This document shows, in pieces, positions 32,995-44,242 of a DNA stretch of 55,997 bases (positions within the stretch are counted from its first letter, which is position 1; every line of letters begins with the position of its first letter). The DNA comes from Pseudomonadota bacterium (GTDB lineage Bacteria; Pseudomonadota; Alphaproteobacteria; Rhizobiales; Hyphomicrobiaceae): positions 1-55,997 of the forward strand of contig JAFECH010000351.1 in assembly GCA_018242255.1 (NCBI GenBank), written 5' to 3'. The position numbers and the translations under genes were made by a program. The notes under the pieces are model-generated. The model did not search any database. It saw only the letters and a program-made list of their open reading frames with translations, and was not told where the DNA came from.

Positions 32995-34467
32995 ATGCAA
33001 TCGAAGCTTTTCATCGACGGAAAGTGGGCCGACGCCCGCGAGGGCGGCACGCTCGACGTTATCAATCCCGCCGATGAGCGCGTGTTTCACAGGTGTGCGG
33101 CCGGAACGGCTGCGGATATCGACGCTGCGGTCGCCGCAGCCAAAGCCGCAATGACCGGACCTTGGTCGCGCACCTCGGGGAGCGATCGCGCGGGATATCT
33201 CCGCGCCATCGCCACGAAAATCGAAGAGCAGAAGCAGGCACTGGCGGAAATCGAAGTTCGCGACAACGGCAAGCCGCTTCCCGAAGCGCTTTGGGACATC
33301 GGAGACGCCGCTTATTGCTTCAATCTCTACGCAACCTATGCCGAAGAGCTTGACGGCCGCCAGGGCGAGGTCATCGGCGTGCCGGACGATCGTTTTCAGT
33401 CGCGCGTGAAATACATGCCGGCGGGCGTCGCGGGCCTCATCGTTCCGTGGAACTATCCGCTGTTGATGGCCGCCTGGAAAGTCGCGCCCGCGATTGCCGC
33501 TGGCTGCGCGGTTGTTTTGAAACCTTCGGAATACACACCCCTGACAGCGCTGGAACTCGGTCGCATCGCTGCCGAAGTCGGCCTGCCCAACGGCGTGTTG
33601 AATGTTGTGACGGGCTACGGTGCCACGGCAGGCGCACGCCTCTCTACGCACCCCGACGTGCGAAAGTTGGCATTTACCGGTTCGGTTCCGACGGGTATCG
33701 CGGTGGCGTCCGCTGCGGCGCGCGATGTGAAAAGCGTGAGCCTCGAACTCGGCGGCAAATCTCCCATCGTCATCTTCGACGACGCCGACATCGAACAAAC
33801 CGTCGAATGGGTGATGTTCGGCATCTTCTGGAACCAGGGGCAGGTCTGCAGCGCCACGTCGCGCATGATCGTCGAGAAGGGCATCGCTCCGAAGCTCATC
33901 GACCGACTTTCGGAAGAAGCCAAAAAAATCACCATCGGTGACGGCATGGCGCCGGGCACGCTTCTCGGGCCGCTCGTCAGCAAGACGCAATACGCCAAAG
34001 TCTTGAACTATATCGACATCGGCAAAAGCGAAGCGACGCTCGTGACGGGCGGCGCACGGCCGTCGCATCTCAATGAGGGTTACTTCCTTGAGCCGACGAT
34101 TTTCGCCGACGTGCCATCCAGTGCACGCATCTGGAACGAGGAAATCTTTGGACCGGTTCTCGTCGTTTCGACATTCGAAACCGAAGATGAAGCTATGAAA
34201 CTTGCGAACGACAGCGAATTTGGCTTAGCGGCCGCAGTCATGTCGCAGGATCTCAAGCGAGCTGAGCGCGTCGCTGATGCCTTCGAGGCCGGCGTCGTCT
34301 GGATCAACTGCTCACAGCCGAACTTCCTTGAACCGCCGTGGGGCGGCGTCAAGAAAAGCGGGATCGGTCGTGAACTAGGAACGTGGGGCCTCAACAACTT
34401 CCTGGAGCCCAAGCAGATCACGAAATATCTGAGCAGCGATCCGTGGGGCTGGTACTTGAAGGGATGA
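32995..34467 (+). CDS. ALDH9/ALDH10-type aminoaldehyde (betaine aldehyde) dehydrogenase
   Basis: A 490-residue NAD-dependent aldehyde dehydrogenase. Seen: VPWNYPLLMAAWKVAPAIAA, ELGGKSPIVIFDDADIEQTV, NQGQVCSATSRMI (catalytic Cys285), EEIFGPVL, and the C-terminal GVKKSGIGRELGTWGLNNFL ending in PWGWY. The PWGWY ending is typical of the plant ALDH10 aminoaldehyde/betaine aldehyde group. Such enzymes take 3-aminopropanal, 4-aminobutanal or betaine aldehyde. It shares an operon with the PLP phospho-lyase-like gene and would oxidise the aldehyde made by that enzyme or by the dehydratase. AGGAG precedes the ATG. Confidence 0.88.
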   Translation: MQSKLFIDGKWADAREGGTLDVINPADERVFHRCAAGTAADIDAAVAAAKAAMTGPWSRTSGSDRAGYLRAIATKIEEQKQALAEIEVRDNGKPLPEALWDIGDAAYCFNLYATYAEELDGRQGEVIGVPDDRFQSRVKYMPAGVAGLIVPWNYPLLMAAWKVAPAIAAGCAVVLKPSEYTPLTALELGRIAAEVGLPNGVLNVVTGYGATAGARLSTHPDVRKLAFTGSVPTGIAVASAAARDVKSVSLELGGKSPIVIFDDADIEQTVEWVMFGIFWNQGQVCSATSRMIVEKGIAPKLIDRLSEEAKKITIGDGMAPGTLLGPLVSKTQYAKVLNYIDIGKSEATLVTGGARPSHLNEGYFLEPTIFADVPSSARIWNEEIFGPVLVVSTFETEDEAMKLANDSEFGLAAAVMSQDLKRAERVADAFEAGVVWINCSQPNFLEPPWGGVKKSGIGRELGTWGLNNFLEPKQITKYLSSDPWGWYLKG

Positions 34468-34470
34468 GCC

Positions 34471-35232
34471 TCAGGCCTTGAGCCGGTACCCGGTCCTGAA
34501 GATCCACCACACGATGCTCATGCAAACGAGAAGAAACACGAACGTCATGAGCAAGCTGACGCCGACGTTCACGTCGGAGATTTCAAAGAAGCTCCAGCGA
34601 AACCCGCTGATCAGATAGACGACCGGATTGAACAGCGTCACGGCCTGCCAGAGAGGCGGCAGCATCTTGATCGAATAGAACGTGCCGCCTAGAAACGTCA
34701 GCGGCTGGATGACGAGAAGCGGAATGATCTGCAGCTTCTCGAAGCCGTCCGCCCATATGCCGATGATGAAGCCGAGCATGCTGAACGTGACCGACGTCAG
34801 CACCAGAAACACGACCATCCAGAGCGGATGCGCGATGTGAAGCTTGACGAAGAAGCTTGCCGTCACCAGCACCAGTAGGCCGAGGATTACCGATTTCGTC
34901 GCCGCCGCACCGACGTAGCCGAGCACGATTTCGAAGGGCGAGACCGGCGCCGATAGGTGCTCGTAGATCGTGCCGGTGAATCGCGGGAAATAGATGCCGA
35001 ACGACGCATTCAGCGTGCTCTGCGTCAAGAGCAGCATCATCACGAGTCCCGGCACGATGAAGGCGCCATAGTCGATGCCATCCACCTGCGAAATGCGGGA
35101 GCCGATCGCCGAGCCGAAGACGATGAAATAGAGACACGTCGACAGCACCGGCGAAATGACGCTCTGCATCAGCGTCCGCCCCCACCTCGACATCTCGAAG
35201 TTATAGATGGCCTTTACGGCTTCGATATTCAT
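34471..35232 (-). CDS. ABC-2 type transporter permease
   Basis: A 253-residue membrane protein with six hydrophobic segments of the ABC2_membrane family (YadH/NodJ-like). Seen: [20 protein letters not shown] followed by [20 protein letters not shown] (typical for this exporter class) and [20 protein letters not shown]. It overlaps the ATPase gene by four bases and its stop is only 4 bp from the convergent aldehyde dehydrogenase stop. Substrate unknown; related pairs export lipids, polysaccharides or drugs. Confidence 0.9.
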   Translation of the reverse strand: MNIEAVKAIYNFEMSRWGRTLMQSVISPVLSTCLYFIVFGSAIGSRISQVDGIDYGAFIVPGLVMMLLLTQSTLNASFGIYFPRFTGTIYEHLSAPVSPFEIVLGYVGAAATKSVILGLLVLVTASFFVKLHIAHPLWMVVFLVLTSVTFSMLGFIIGIWADGFEKLQIIPLLVIQPLTFLGGTFYSIKMLPPLWQAVTLFNPVVYLISGFRWSFFEISDVNVGVSLLMTFVFLLVCMSIVWWIFRTGYRLKA

Positions 35233-36155
35233 CGCTTTTCCCTGACGAGATCGACAAAAATGTCCTCGAGCGAGCTTTGCGTCGTCGAGAGATCCTTGAA
35301 CGAGATGTTGGTCGCGCGCATGTCGTTGAGCAGCGCGGTGATGCCGGTGCGTTCGGCGCGCGTATCGTAAGTGTAGATCAACTCGCTCTTGTCGCCGCCG
35401 AACTGCAAGCCATAGGCGCCGAGCGCTTCCGGAATGGCGTTGACGGGAGCTGAAAGCTGCAACAGAAGTTGCTTCTTGCCGAGCTTGCGCATCAACTCAT
35501 TCTTTTCTTCGACAAGAATGATCTCGCCCTTGGCGATGACGCCGACACGGTCGGCCATCTCCTCGGCTTCCTCGATGTAATGCGTCGTCAGGATGATGGT
35601 GACGCCCGTTGCGCGCAGATCGCGGACGATGTTCCACATCTCCCGGCGAAGTTCGACGTCGACGCCCGCAGTTGGTTCATCGAGGAAAAGAATGCGCGGC
35701 TCATGCGCCAGCGCTTTCGCGATGAGCAGACGCCGCTTCATGCCGCCCGATAGCGTCATGATGCGCGCGTCTTTCTTGTCCCACAGGGAAAGGTCGCGCA
35801 AAACCTTTTCGACCAGCGACGGATTGCGCGGCTTGCCGAACAGGCCTCGACTGAAATTGACGGTCGCCCACGGCGTCTCGAACATGTCGGTCGAGAGTTC
35901 CTGCGGCACGAGACCGATCAACGCACGAACGGCGCGGTAGTCGGTGACGATATCTTTCCCATCGACCGTGATCGTCCCGGCAGACGGATTGACGATGCCG
36001 CAGATCGTGCTGATCAGCGTCGTCTTGCCGGCGCCATTCGGACCGAGTAGCGCGAAGATCTCACCTTGCTTGATCTCAAGGTTGATATCCTTGAGCGCCG
36101 TAAAGCCGGAGGCGTAGGTTTTTGACAGATCGGCGACACGAATGATCGTGGTCAT
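35229..36155 (-). CDS. ABC-2 type transporter ATPase
   Basis: A 308-residue ATP-binding subunit for the adjacent permease (YadG-like). Seen: Walker [22 protein letters not shown]-loop [12 protein letters not shown], signature [20 protein letters not shown], Walker [21 protein letters not shown], and [19 protein letters not shown]. The C-terminal DUF4162-like part has an acidic end ([14 protein letters not shown]) usual for this group. The ATG at 36155 starts [12 protein letters not shown]; 14 codons of open frame before it have no similarity to the family. Confidence 0.92.
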   Translation of the reverse strand: MTTIIRVADLSKTYASGFTALKDINLEIKQGEIFALLGPNGAGKTTLISTICGIVNPSAGTITVDGKDIVTDYRAVRALIGLVPQELSTDMFETPWATVNFSRGLFGKPRNPSLVEKVLRDLSLWDKKDARIMTLSGGMKRRLLIAKALAHEPRILFLDEPTAGVDVELRREMWNIVRDLRATGVTIILTTHYIEEAEEMADRVGVIAKGEIILVEEKNELMRKLGKKQLLLQLSAPVNAIPEALGAYGLQFGGDKSELIYTYDTRAERTGITALLNDMRATNISFKDLSTTQSSLEDIFVDLVREKR

Positions 36156-36246
36156 CTTCGGACTCTTGCAAATAGCGGAAGAACGTCGGCTCGGCATCGC
36201 AGTGTCGCAGGCCGGTTGTCAACGCTCTCCGTTCCATTGTGGGAAA

Positions 36247-39462
<3,216 letters not shown>

Positions 39463-39508
39463 GACAAGCGTGCCTGACGAGGTTGGTGCGAAGCCTTGCG
39501 TGTGAGGC

Positions 39509-40711
39509 TTACTGTTGAGGAATGTCCGCGGACGCGTGCTCTTCCGTCAGCGGCTGGCCGTTCATCGCGACCGGTTCCGGAGCCACTTCGTCTCCTGGCT
39601 TCACGTGCTGAAGACCCGCGACGATGATCCGATCGCCCGTGCTGAGGCCCTTCGTGACGATACGTAGATCGTCCGTCATCGCGCCGAGCTTCACCTCGCG
39701 ATAGGCCGTCTTGTTGTCCGGGTTGACGATCATGACGTACTTCTTGTCCTGGTCCGTTCCGATCGCCCGTTCGCTAATAGCGACCACAGGTGCAGGTTGG
39801 AACCGAGCCAACCGGACGCGAACGAACTGTCCGGCAATCAAGCGGCCGTCGCCATTGTCGAAGCGTGCGCGCAGCCGCACGGTGCCGCTTCCGACATCGA
39901 CTTTATTGTCGACGAACTGCAGCGTACCCGACCGCCAAACGCCTTCGTTAGTCGCGGTCGACATCTGAACTGGAATTTTCTCGACGTGTGCCGTCGCATT
40001 GGCTTCCGGCGACAGTGTCGCGAGCGCGCGCTCGACGACGTTTTCATCGGCGTTGAAGCTCGCGTAAATCGGATCGACGGAAACGATTGTGGTCAGCAGC
40101 GGCGCATTCGGCCCGGCTTCGACAAGATTGCCGACCGTGATTTCGCGACGTCCAGCGCGGCCCGAAACTGGCGCGCGCACTTCCGTCCATTCGAGATTGA
40201 GTTTCGCGGTGCGCAGTGCTGCTTGCGCGCTTTTCAGATTGGCAACGGCCGCATCGTAGGCGTTCGCGCGGGTGTCGAGTTCACGTTCGGAAAGCGCATC
40301 GCCGATGATCTGCCGCGCGCGCGCAACGTCGGCCTTGGTGAATACCACCTGCGCTTGCGCCGCGGCAACGACGCCATTTAGCCGGTCGACCTCAGCAGCA
40401 TAGGGCGCCGGATCTATCGTCACCAGCGCGTCGCCAGCCTTCACCATCGCGCCTTCGCGGAAGTGTATGGTGACGATCTGCCCAGCGACACGCGGGCGCA
40501 GATCGACACGCTCGACCGCTTCGAGGCGACCAGAGAATTCATCCCACACGTTCGCCTCACGCGCTTTGACGGTTGCGACAGAAACGGCGACCGGGGCGTG
40601 AGCCGGGGCCTCCTGCGCGAAAGTCGCGTCGAAAGGCATGCCGACGAGTGCCGCCGCGGCTGCCGATGCTGCCAGGCCGTTCAAAAATATGGATCGTGTT
40701 TTGCTGCTCAT
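39509..40711 (-). CDS. RND pump periplasmic membrane fusion protein (MexE/OqxA-like)
   Basis: A 400-residue HlyD-type adaptor. It has a Sec-type signal (about residues 1-32, AAAAALVGMPFDATFAQEA), the lipoyl-like halves (RVDLRPRVAGQIVTIHFREG and WTEVRAPVSGRAGRREITVG), a short coiled-coil hairpin between about residues 105 and 170, and beta-barrel motifs LTTIVSVDPIYASFNADENV and LIAGQFVRVRLAR. No lipoprotein cysteine is seen near the signal cleavage site. It is transcribed with the pump gene; a promoter and two TetR-type palindromes lie upstream at 41075-41140, leaving a leader of about 370 nt. Confidence 0.94.
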   Translation of the reverse strand: MSSKTRSIFLNGLAASAAAAALVGMPFDATFAQEAPAHAPVAVSVATVKAREANVWDEFSGRLEAVERVDLRPRVAGQIVTIHFREGAMVKAGDALVTIDPAPYAAEVDRLNGVVAAAQAQVVFTKADVARARQIIGDALSERELDTRANAYDAAVANLKSAQAALRTAKLNLEWTEVRAPVSGRAGRREITVGNLVEAGPNAPLLTTIVSVDPIYASFNADENVVERALATLSPEANATAHVEKIPVQMSTATNEGVWRSGTLQFVDNKVDVGSGTVRLRARFDNGDGRLIAGQFVRVRLARFQPAPVVAISERAIGTDQDKKYVMIVNPDNKTAYREVKLGAMTDDLRIVTKGLSTGDRIIVAGLQHVKPGDEVAPEPVAMNGQPLTEEHASADIPQQ

Positions 40712-40842
40712 GATCGTCGATCTCTTCGAGGTTTGCTGACCGCGCTCTTTCAGAACCGGCCCTTGTTGGACCGGCCCTGCGCGCGAAAATTTTGAGGGGC
40801 GGGAACGCTAGCCGCTTCGCCGGCCGCCGTTCCCAGACGGTT

Positions 40843-41052
40843 TTAGGAAAAATTGTCGAGGCTGAGCCCCGGATGCCAACGGTCGTCGCGCTCGCCGAAT
40901 TCGGTCGGCGTAGGGGCCTGACGATATCCACAGGCGGATACAACAAAGGGGACGTGGTCATCGTCCTCCATTGCCTCGCCGGTGCGACCGGCGAACCATC
41001 CCGTCAAACCCCGGAGGGCCGCTGCGGTCGTAAAAGTGAGAGAGCTTTTCAT
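40843..41052 (-). CDS. Possible small protein in the leader of the efflux operon
   Basis: A 69-residue frame starting MKSSLTFTTAAALRGLTGWF and ending HPGLSLDNFS. It begins about 35 nt after the predicted transcription start of the pump operon and lies between it and the MexE-like gene. It has a mildly hydrophobic N-terminus and an acidic middle, with no recognised domain. An ATG at 41070 would add six residues. There is no strong ribosome-binding site, so it may not be translated; a leader peptide is one possibility. Confidence 0.3.
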   Translation of the reverse strand: MKSSLTFTTAAALRGLTGWFAGRTGEAMEDDDHVPFVVSACGYRQAPTPTEFGERDDRWHPGLSLDNFS

Positions 41053-41074
41053 GACGAGCGCGTTCCCCATATAT

Positions 41075-41140
41075 GTACTGAGCAGTACGGATATAGGTCG
41101 CGGTAAGGTGCTGTCAACTACTATTTGTACTGATGAGTAC
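41075..41140. promoter_or_regulatory. TetR-type twin operators around the efflux promoter
   Basis: Two near-identical palindromes: GTACT-GAGC-AGTAC (41075-41088) and GTACT-GATG-AGTAC (41127-41140), centres 52 bp apart (about five helical turns). Between them on the - strand is TTGACA (41117-41112), N16, TATATC (41095-41090), a good promoter for the MexEF-like operon. The first palindrome lies just downstream of its -10 box and the second lies before the TetR gene. Repression of both directions by the TetR protein is likely. Confidence 0.75.
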
Positions 41141-41189
41141 GTAAATGTATAGTGGTTCGGCAAGGAAAACGAAGTTCGGGAGAGAAGCG

Positions 41190-41795
41190 GTGCAAAAAGA
41201 AGCGGTGCATAAAGGCCGCCCGCGCGAGTTCGACGTCGAGAGGGCGCTCGACAAGGCGCTCTACGTCTTCTGGCAGCATGGCTATGAGGGCGCCTCTCTG
41301 TCGGACCTAACGGAGGCTATGGGCATCAGTCGGCCAAGCCTATACGCGGCATTCGGCAACAAAGAAGAGCTGTTTCGCCGCGCTTTTGACCGCTACGCCG
41401 AAAAAGGCCCGGGCGCGATCCAGTCAGAAGCCCTGGCCGAACCAACCTCCAGGAAGGTCGTCGAACATCTTTTGCGTTCGGTCGTAATGTCGCTGACCGA
41501 CCCCTGTAATCCCGCCGGATGCCTTGCAGTTCAGGGCGCGCTGACGTGCAGCTCGGCTGCCGAATCGATCAAGCAGGAGCTGTGCAAACGCCGCTCCGAG
41601 GCTGAGGAAAATCTCCGCCGCCGCTTTGAAAAAGCGAAGGCCGAAGGAGATTTGGGCGTTGATTCCGATCCCGCTGCCCTCGCACGCTACGTCTCGACCG
41701 TAACGCAGGGCATGTCCGTTCAAGCCTCTGGCGGTGCCTCTCGGGCCGAATTGCTTGCCGTTGCCGAAATGGCCCTGAAGGCGTGGCCCGCTTGA
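41190..41795 (+). CDS. TetR-family regulator, divergent from the efflux pump
   Basis: A 201-residue TetR/AcrR protein. DNA-binding domain: RPREFDVERALDKALYVFWQ, then HGYEGASLSDLTEAMGISRP and SLYAAFGNKEELFRRAFDRY. The C-terminal half (CNPAGCLAVQGALTCSSAAE) is like the TetR_C_16-type effector domain of regulators for MexEF/nem-type pumps. The GTG at 41190 was chosen because GGGAGAG lies five bases upstream; an in-frame ATG at 41145 has no ribosome-binding site and falls only four bases after an operator. The two palindromes at 41075-41140 are its probable targets. Confidence 0.9.
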   Translation: MQKEAVHKGRPREFDVERALDKALYVFWQHGYEGASLSDLTEAMGISRPSLYAAFGNKEELFRRAFDRYAEKGPGAIQSEALAEPTSRKVVEHLLRSVVMSLTDPCNPAGCLAVQGALTCSSAAESIKQELCKRRSEAEENLRRRFEKAKAEGDLGVDSDPAALARYVSTVTQGMSVQASGGASRAELLAVAEMALKAWPA

Positions 41796-41905
41796 ACGCG
41801 AATGTGCCGCGAACCGCGCTTGCCTGCGGCGGCTGGGTCTTGTAGGTCGCGCCAAGCACGGCCACCTGTCCTCACAACCGAAAATAATCTGCGGAGCATG
41901 CGCTT

Positions 41906-43204
41906 ATGGCGAACGGGTTGATTACGCGTCTTGTCGGAAACCGATCTCGCCTAAAGAGTTTCAACGCAGCAGCGCTATTTCTCGCAATGTTGGCGATATT
42001 GCCGCTGGCGGTCGTGGTTCCCGCAGCCGCCGACGAAACCTGTCCTGACGACAACGCGGGCCTCAAGCTGCCCAAAGGGTTTTGCGCCACGATCTTCGCT
42101 GACAAGGTTGGCGCACCGCGCCACTTGGCTGTCTCTGCCGATGGTGTCGTTTACGTCAATAACCAGAAATCGCTTTTAGCTCTCAAAGACACGAAAGGCG
42201 CGGGGCACGCCGACGTCATCGAAAAATTCGGACCGCCTGGCGAAGGTGGAACGGGCATCGGCCTCTATAGAAACTGGCTCTATGTCGAGATCGGCGACGA
42301 AATCGTTCGCTACGCGCTGAAGTCCGGGGACATTGTTCCCGCCGGCAAACCCGAGACGATCGTATCGCGGTTGCCGATCGACGGCGATCACCGGCCGCAC
42401 CCGTTCGCGATCACGCCGAAAGGCGAGTTGTTCGTCGATCTCGGCTCAGCGACGAATTCATGTCAGGAAGACAATCGCTCAAAAGGGTCTCCCGGCATTG
42501 ACCCGTGCACCGAGCTTGAAACGCGGGCCGGCATCTGGCGTTTCGACGCTGACACGCCGGGCCAGATTTTTTCCTCAGCACAGCGCTACGCGACGGGTCT
42601 TCGAAACGCCGAGGGCATCGACTACGGCGCGGACGGCCGCCTCTACGCCACCCAGCACGGCCGCGATCAGCTTTATCAAAACTGGCCGAAACTCTTCTCT
42701 TCCGAGCAAGGCTCCGATCTTCCGGCCGAAGAGCTTGTCGAAGTCCGCGATGGCGGCGATTACGGCTGGCCTTACTGTTATTACGATGGATTTCAGAAAA
42801 AGCTTGTTCTCGCGCCGGAATACGGCGGCGATGGCAAGGCCGTCGGACGCTGCGCCGACAAGCTCCCGCCCGTGGCAGCCTTCCCGGCGCACTGGGCACC
42901 CAACGATCTGAAAATCTATAAGGCGAAGGAATTTCCTGAGACGTATCAAGGCGGCGCGTTCATCGCCTTCCACGGTTCTTGGAATCGTTCGTCAGGTGGC
43001 CAGCAAGGCTATAAGGTCGTATTCCAGCCCTTGAAGGATGGCAAAGCCTCTGGCCCGTATATCGTTTTTGCCGATGGCTTCCGCAATGGCGATGGAACGG
43101 GCGTCGAGCATCGCCCGACGGGGCTTGCAGTCGGCCCCGATGGTGCGCTTTACGTTGCCGACGACGCCGCCGGTCGCATCTGGCGGATTGTCTACAAAGG
43201 CTGA
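41906..43204 (+). CDS. PQQ-dependent sugar (sorbosone/glucose) dehydrogenase-like protein
   Basis: A 432-residue exported beta-propeller protein of the soluble quinoprotein glucose dehydrogenase / L-sorbosone dehydrogenase family. Signal peptide about residues 1-43 (ALFLAMLAILPLAVVVPAAA). Then GAPRHLAVSADGVVYVNNQ, the catalytic-type His in PIDGDHRPHPFAITPKGELF, YATGLRNAEGIDYGADGRLY, DGGDYGWPYCYYDG, PNDLKIYKAKEFPETYQGGA and the final RPTGLAVGPDGALYVADDAA. It has several cysteines (CQEDN, DPCTEL, GRCADK) that could pair in the periplasm. It ends only 36 bp before hpnA on the same strand, so it may be in the same transcript as the hopanoid genes. Substrate is unknown. Confidence 0.82.
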   Translation: MANGLITRLVGNRSRLKSFNAAALFLAMLAILPLAVVVPAAADETCPDDNAGLKLPKGFCATIFADKVGAPRHLAVSADGVVYVNNQKSLLALKDTKGAGHADVIEKFGPPGEGGTGIGLYRNWLYVEIGDEIVRYALKSGDIVPAGKPETIVSRLPIDGDHRPHPFAITPKGELFVDLGSATNSCQEDNRSKGSPGIDPCTELETRAGIWRFDADTPGQIFSSAQRYATGLRNAEGIDYGADGRLYATQHGRDQLYQNWPKLFSSEQGSDLPAEELVEVRDGGDYGWPYCYYDGFQKKLVLAPEYGGDGKAVGRCADKLPPVAAFPAHWAPNDLKIYKAKEFPETYQGGAFIAFHGSWNRSSGGQQGYKVVFQPLKDGKASGPYIVFADGFRNGDGTGVEHRPTGLAVGPDGALYVADDAAGRIWRIVYKG

Positions 43205-43240
43205 CGATATAAATCGTATTCGCGAGCGGGGCGCGGAGAC

Positions 43241-44242
43241 TTGGCAGCAAAAGACATCGCGTTCCTGACAGGTGCTTCGGGTTTCGTCGGCTCGGCCGTC
43301 GCGCGCAAACTACTCGATGATGGGTTTGCGGTCCGCGCGCTGGTTCGCAAGAGCAGCAATCGCGCCAATCTCCATGACATTCCGCTCGACGTCGTCGAAG
43401 GCGACATTCGCGACGTGGCCGTCGTCGAAAAGGCCATGCGCGGCGCGCGTTACGTCTTCCACGTTGCTGCCGACTATCGCCTGTGGGCGCCTGATCCCGA
43501 AGAGATCATCCGAACCAACACGGACGGCACGCGCGCTATCATGAGTGCTGCGCGGAAGGCTGGCGTCGAAAGGATCGTCTACACATCGAGCGTCGCCACG
43601 CTGCGCTTGGGCGGAGATGGCACGCCATCCGACGAAACGATGCCGCTCAGCGCGGAAGACGCCATCGGCGCCTATAAGAAAAGCAAGGTGCTGGCCGAAC
43701 GCCTCGTCGAACGCATGATTGCCGACGAAAATCTGCCCGCGATTATCGTTAATCCCTCAACACCCATTGGCCCGCGCGACGTGCGTCCGACGCCGACCGG
43801 TCGCATCGTCGTCGAGGCGGCGGTCGGGCGTATGCCGGCCTACGTCGAGACAGGCCTAAACTTGGTCCATGTCGACGATGTCGCGGATGGTCACGTTGCC
43901 GCCTTGAAGACAGGGCGAATTGGCGAGCGATATATCTTGGGGGGCCAAGACATGACGCTCGGGCAAATGCTCGCCGAAATCGCGCAACTCGCCGGACGCC
44001 GCGCGCCGACGATCAAGCTGCCGCGCGCACTGATCTATCCGATCGCCCATGGCGCTGAACTCGCCGCACGCCTGACAGGGCGTGAGCCATTCGCAACCGT
44101 CGATGGCCTGCGGATGGCGAAGTACAAAATGTTCTTTTCATCCGCCAAGGCTGAGCGCGAGCTTGGCTATCGCGCGCGATCGGCGCGCGAGGCATTAGCG
44201 GAAGCCTTCGATTGGTTTCAACGAGCGGGGTATATCAAGTGA
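43241..44242 (+). CDS. hpnA: Hopanoid-associated sugar epimerase HpnA
   Basis: A 333-residue extended SDR protein. Seen: FLTGASGFVGSAVARKLLDD at the very N-terminus, AADYRLWAPDPEEIIRTNTD followed by GTRAIMSAARKAGVERIVYT (both HpnA hallmarks), catalytic-site YKKSKVLAERLV, and VNPSTPIGPRDVRPTPTGRI. Its position at the head of the hopanoid block supports the call; the exact sugar or lipid substrate in hopanoid side-chain formation is not known. The TTG at 43241 was chosen since the Rossmann motif starts at residue 8 and CGGAGA precedes it. Its stop overlaps the hpnB start (GTGA). Confidence 0.9.
   Translation: MAAKDIAFLTGASGFVGSAVARKLLDDGFAVRALVRKSSNRANLHDIPLDVVEGDIRDVAVVEKAMRGARYVFHVAADYRLWAPDPEEIIRTNTDGTRAIMSAARKAGVERIVYTSSVATLRLGGDGTPSDETMPLSAEDAIGAYKKSKVLAERLVERMIADENLPAIIVNPSTPIGPRDVRPTPTGRIVVEAAVGRMPAYVETGLNLVHVDDVADGHVAALKTGRIGERYILGGQDMTLGQMLAEIAQLAGRRAPTIKLPRALIYPIAHGAELAARLTGREPFATVDGLRMAKYKMFFSSAKAERELGYRARSAREALAEAFDWFQRAGYIK

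Larger units (their letters stand above)
40712..41189. other. Long divergent region between MexE-like and TetR genes
   Basis: About 480 bp. The right end holds the promoter and operators described separately. The left 300 bp would be the untranslated leader of the pump operon and contain one possible small - strand reading frame (40843-41052). Nothing else is recognised. Confidence 0.6.

Noticed and set aside
31481-34068. Two long - strand frames (about 475 and 403 codons) opposite the PLP enzyme and ALDH genes
   Set aside because: Both are Arg/His/Gly-rich mirror frames of well-conserved enzymes, without any recognisable motif.
40792-41106. 104-codon + strand frame in the efflux leader
   Set aside because: It runs through the predicted promoter and an operator, lacks a ribosome-binding site and ends in Arg/Ser-rich sequence.
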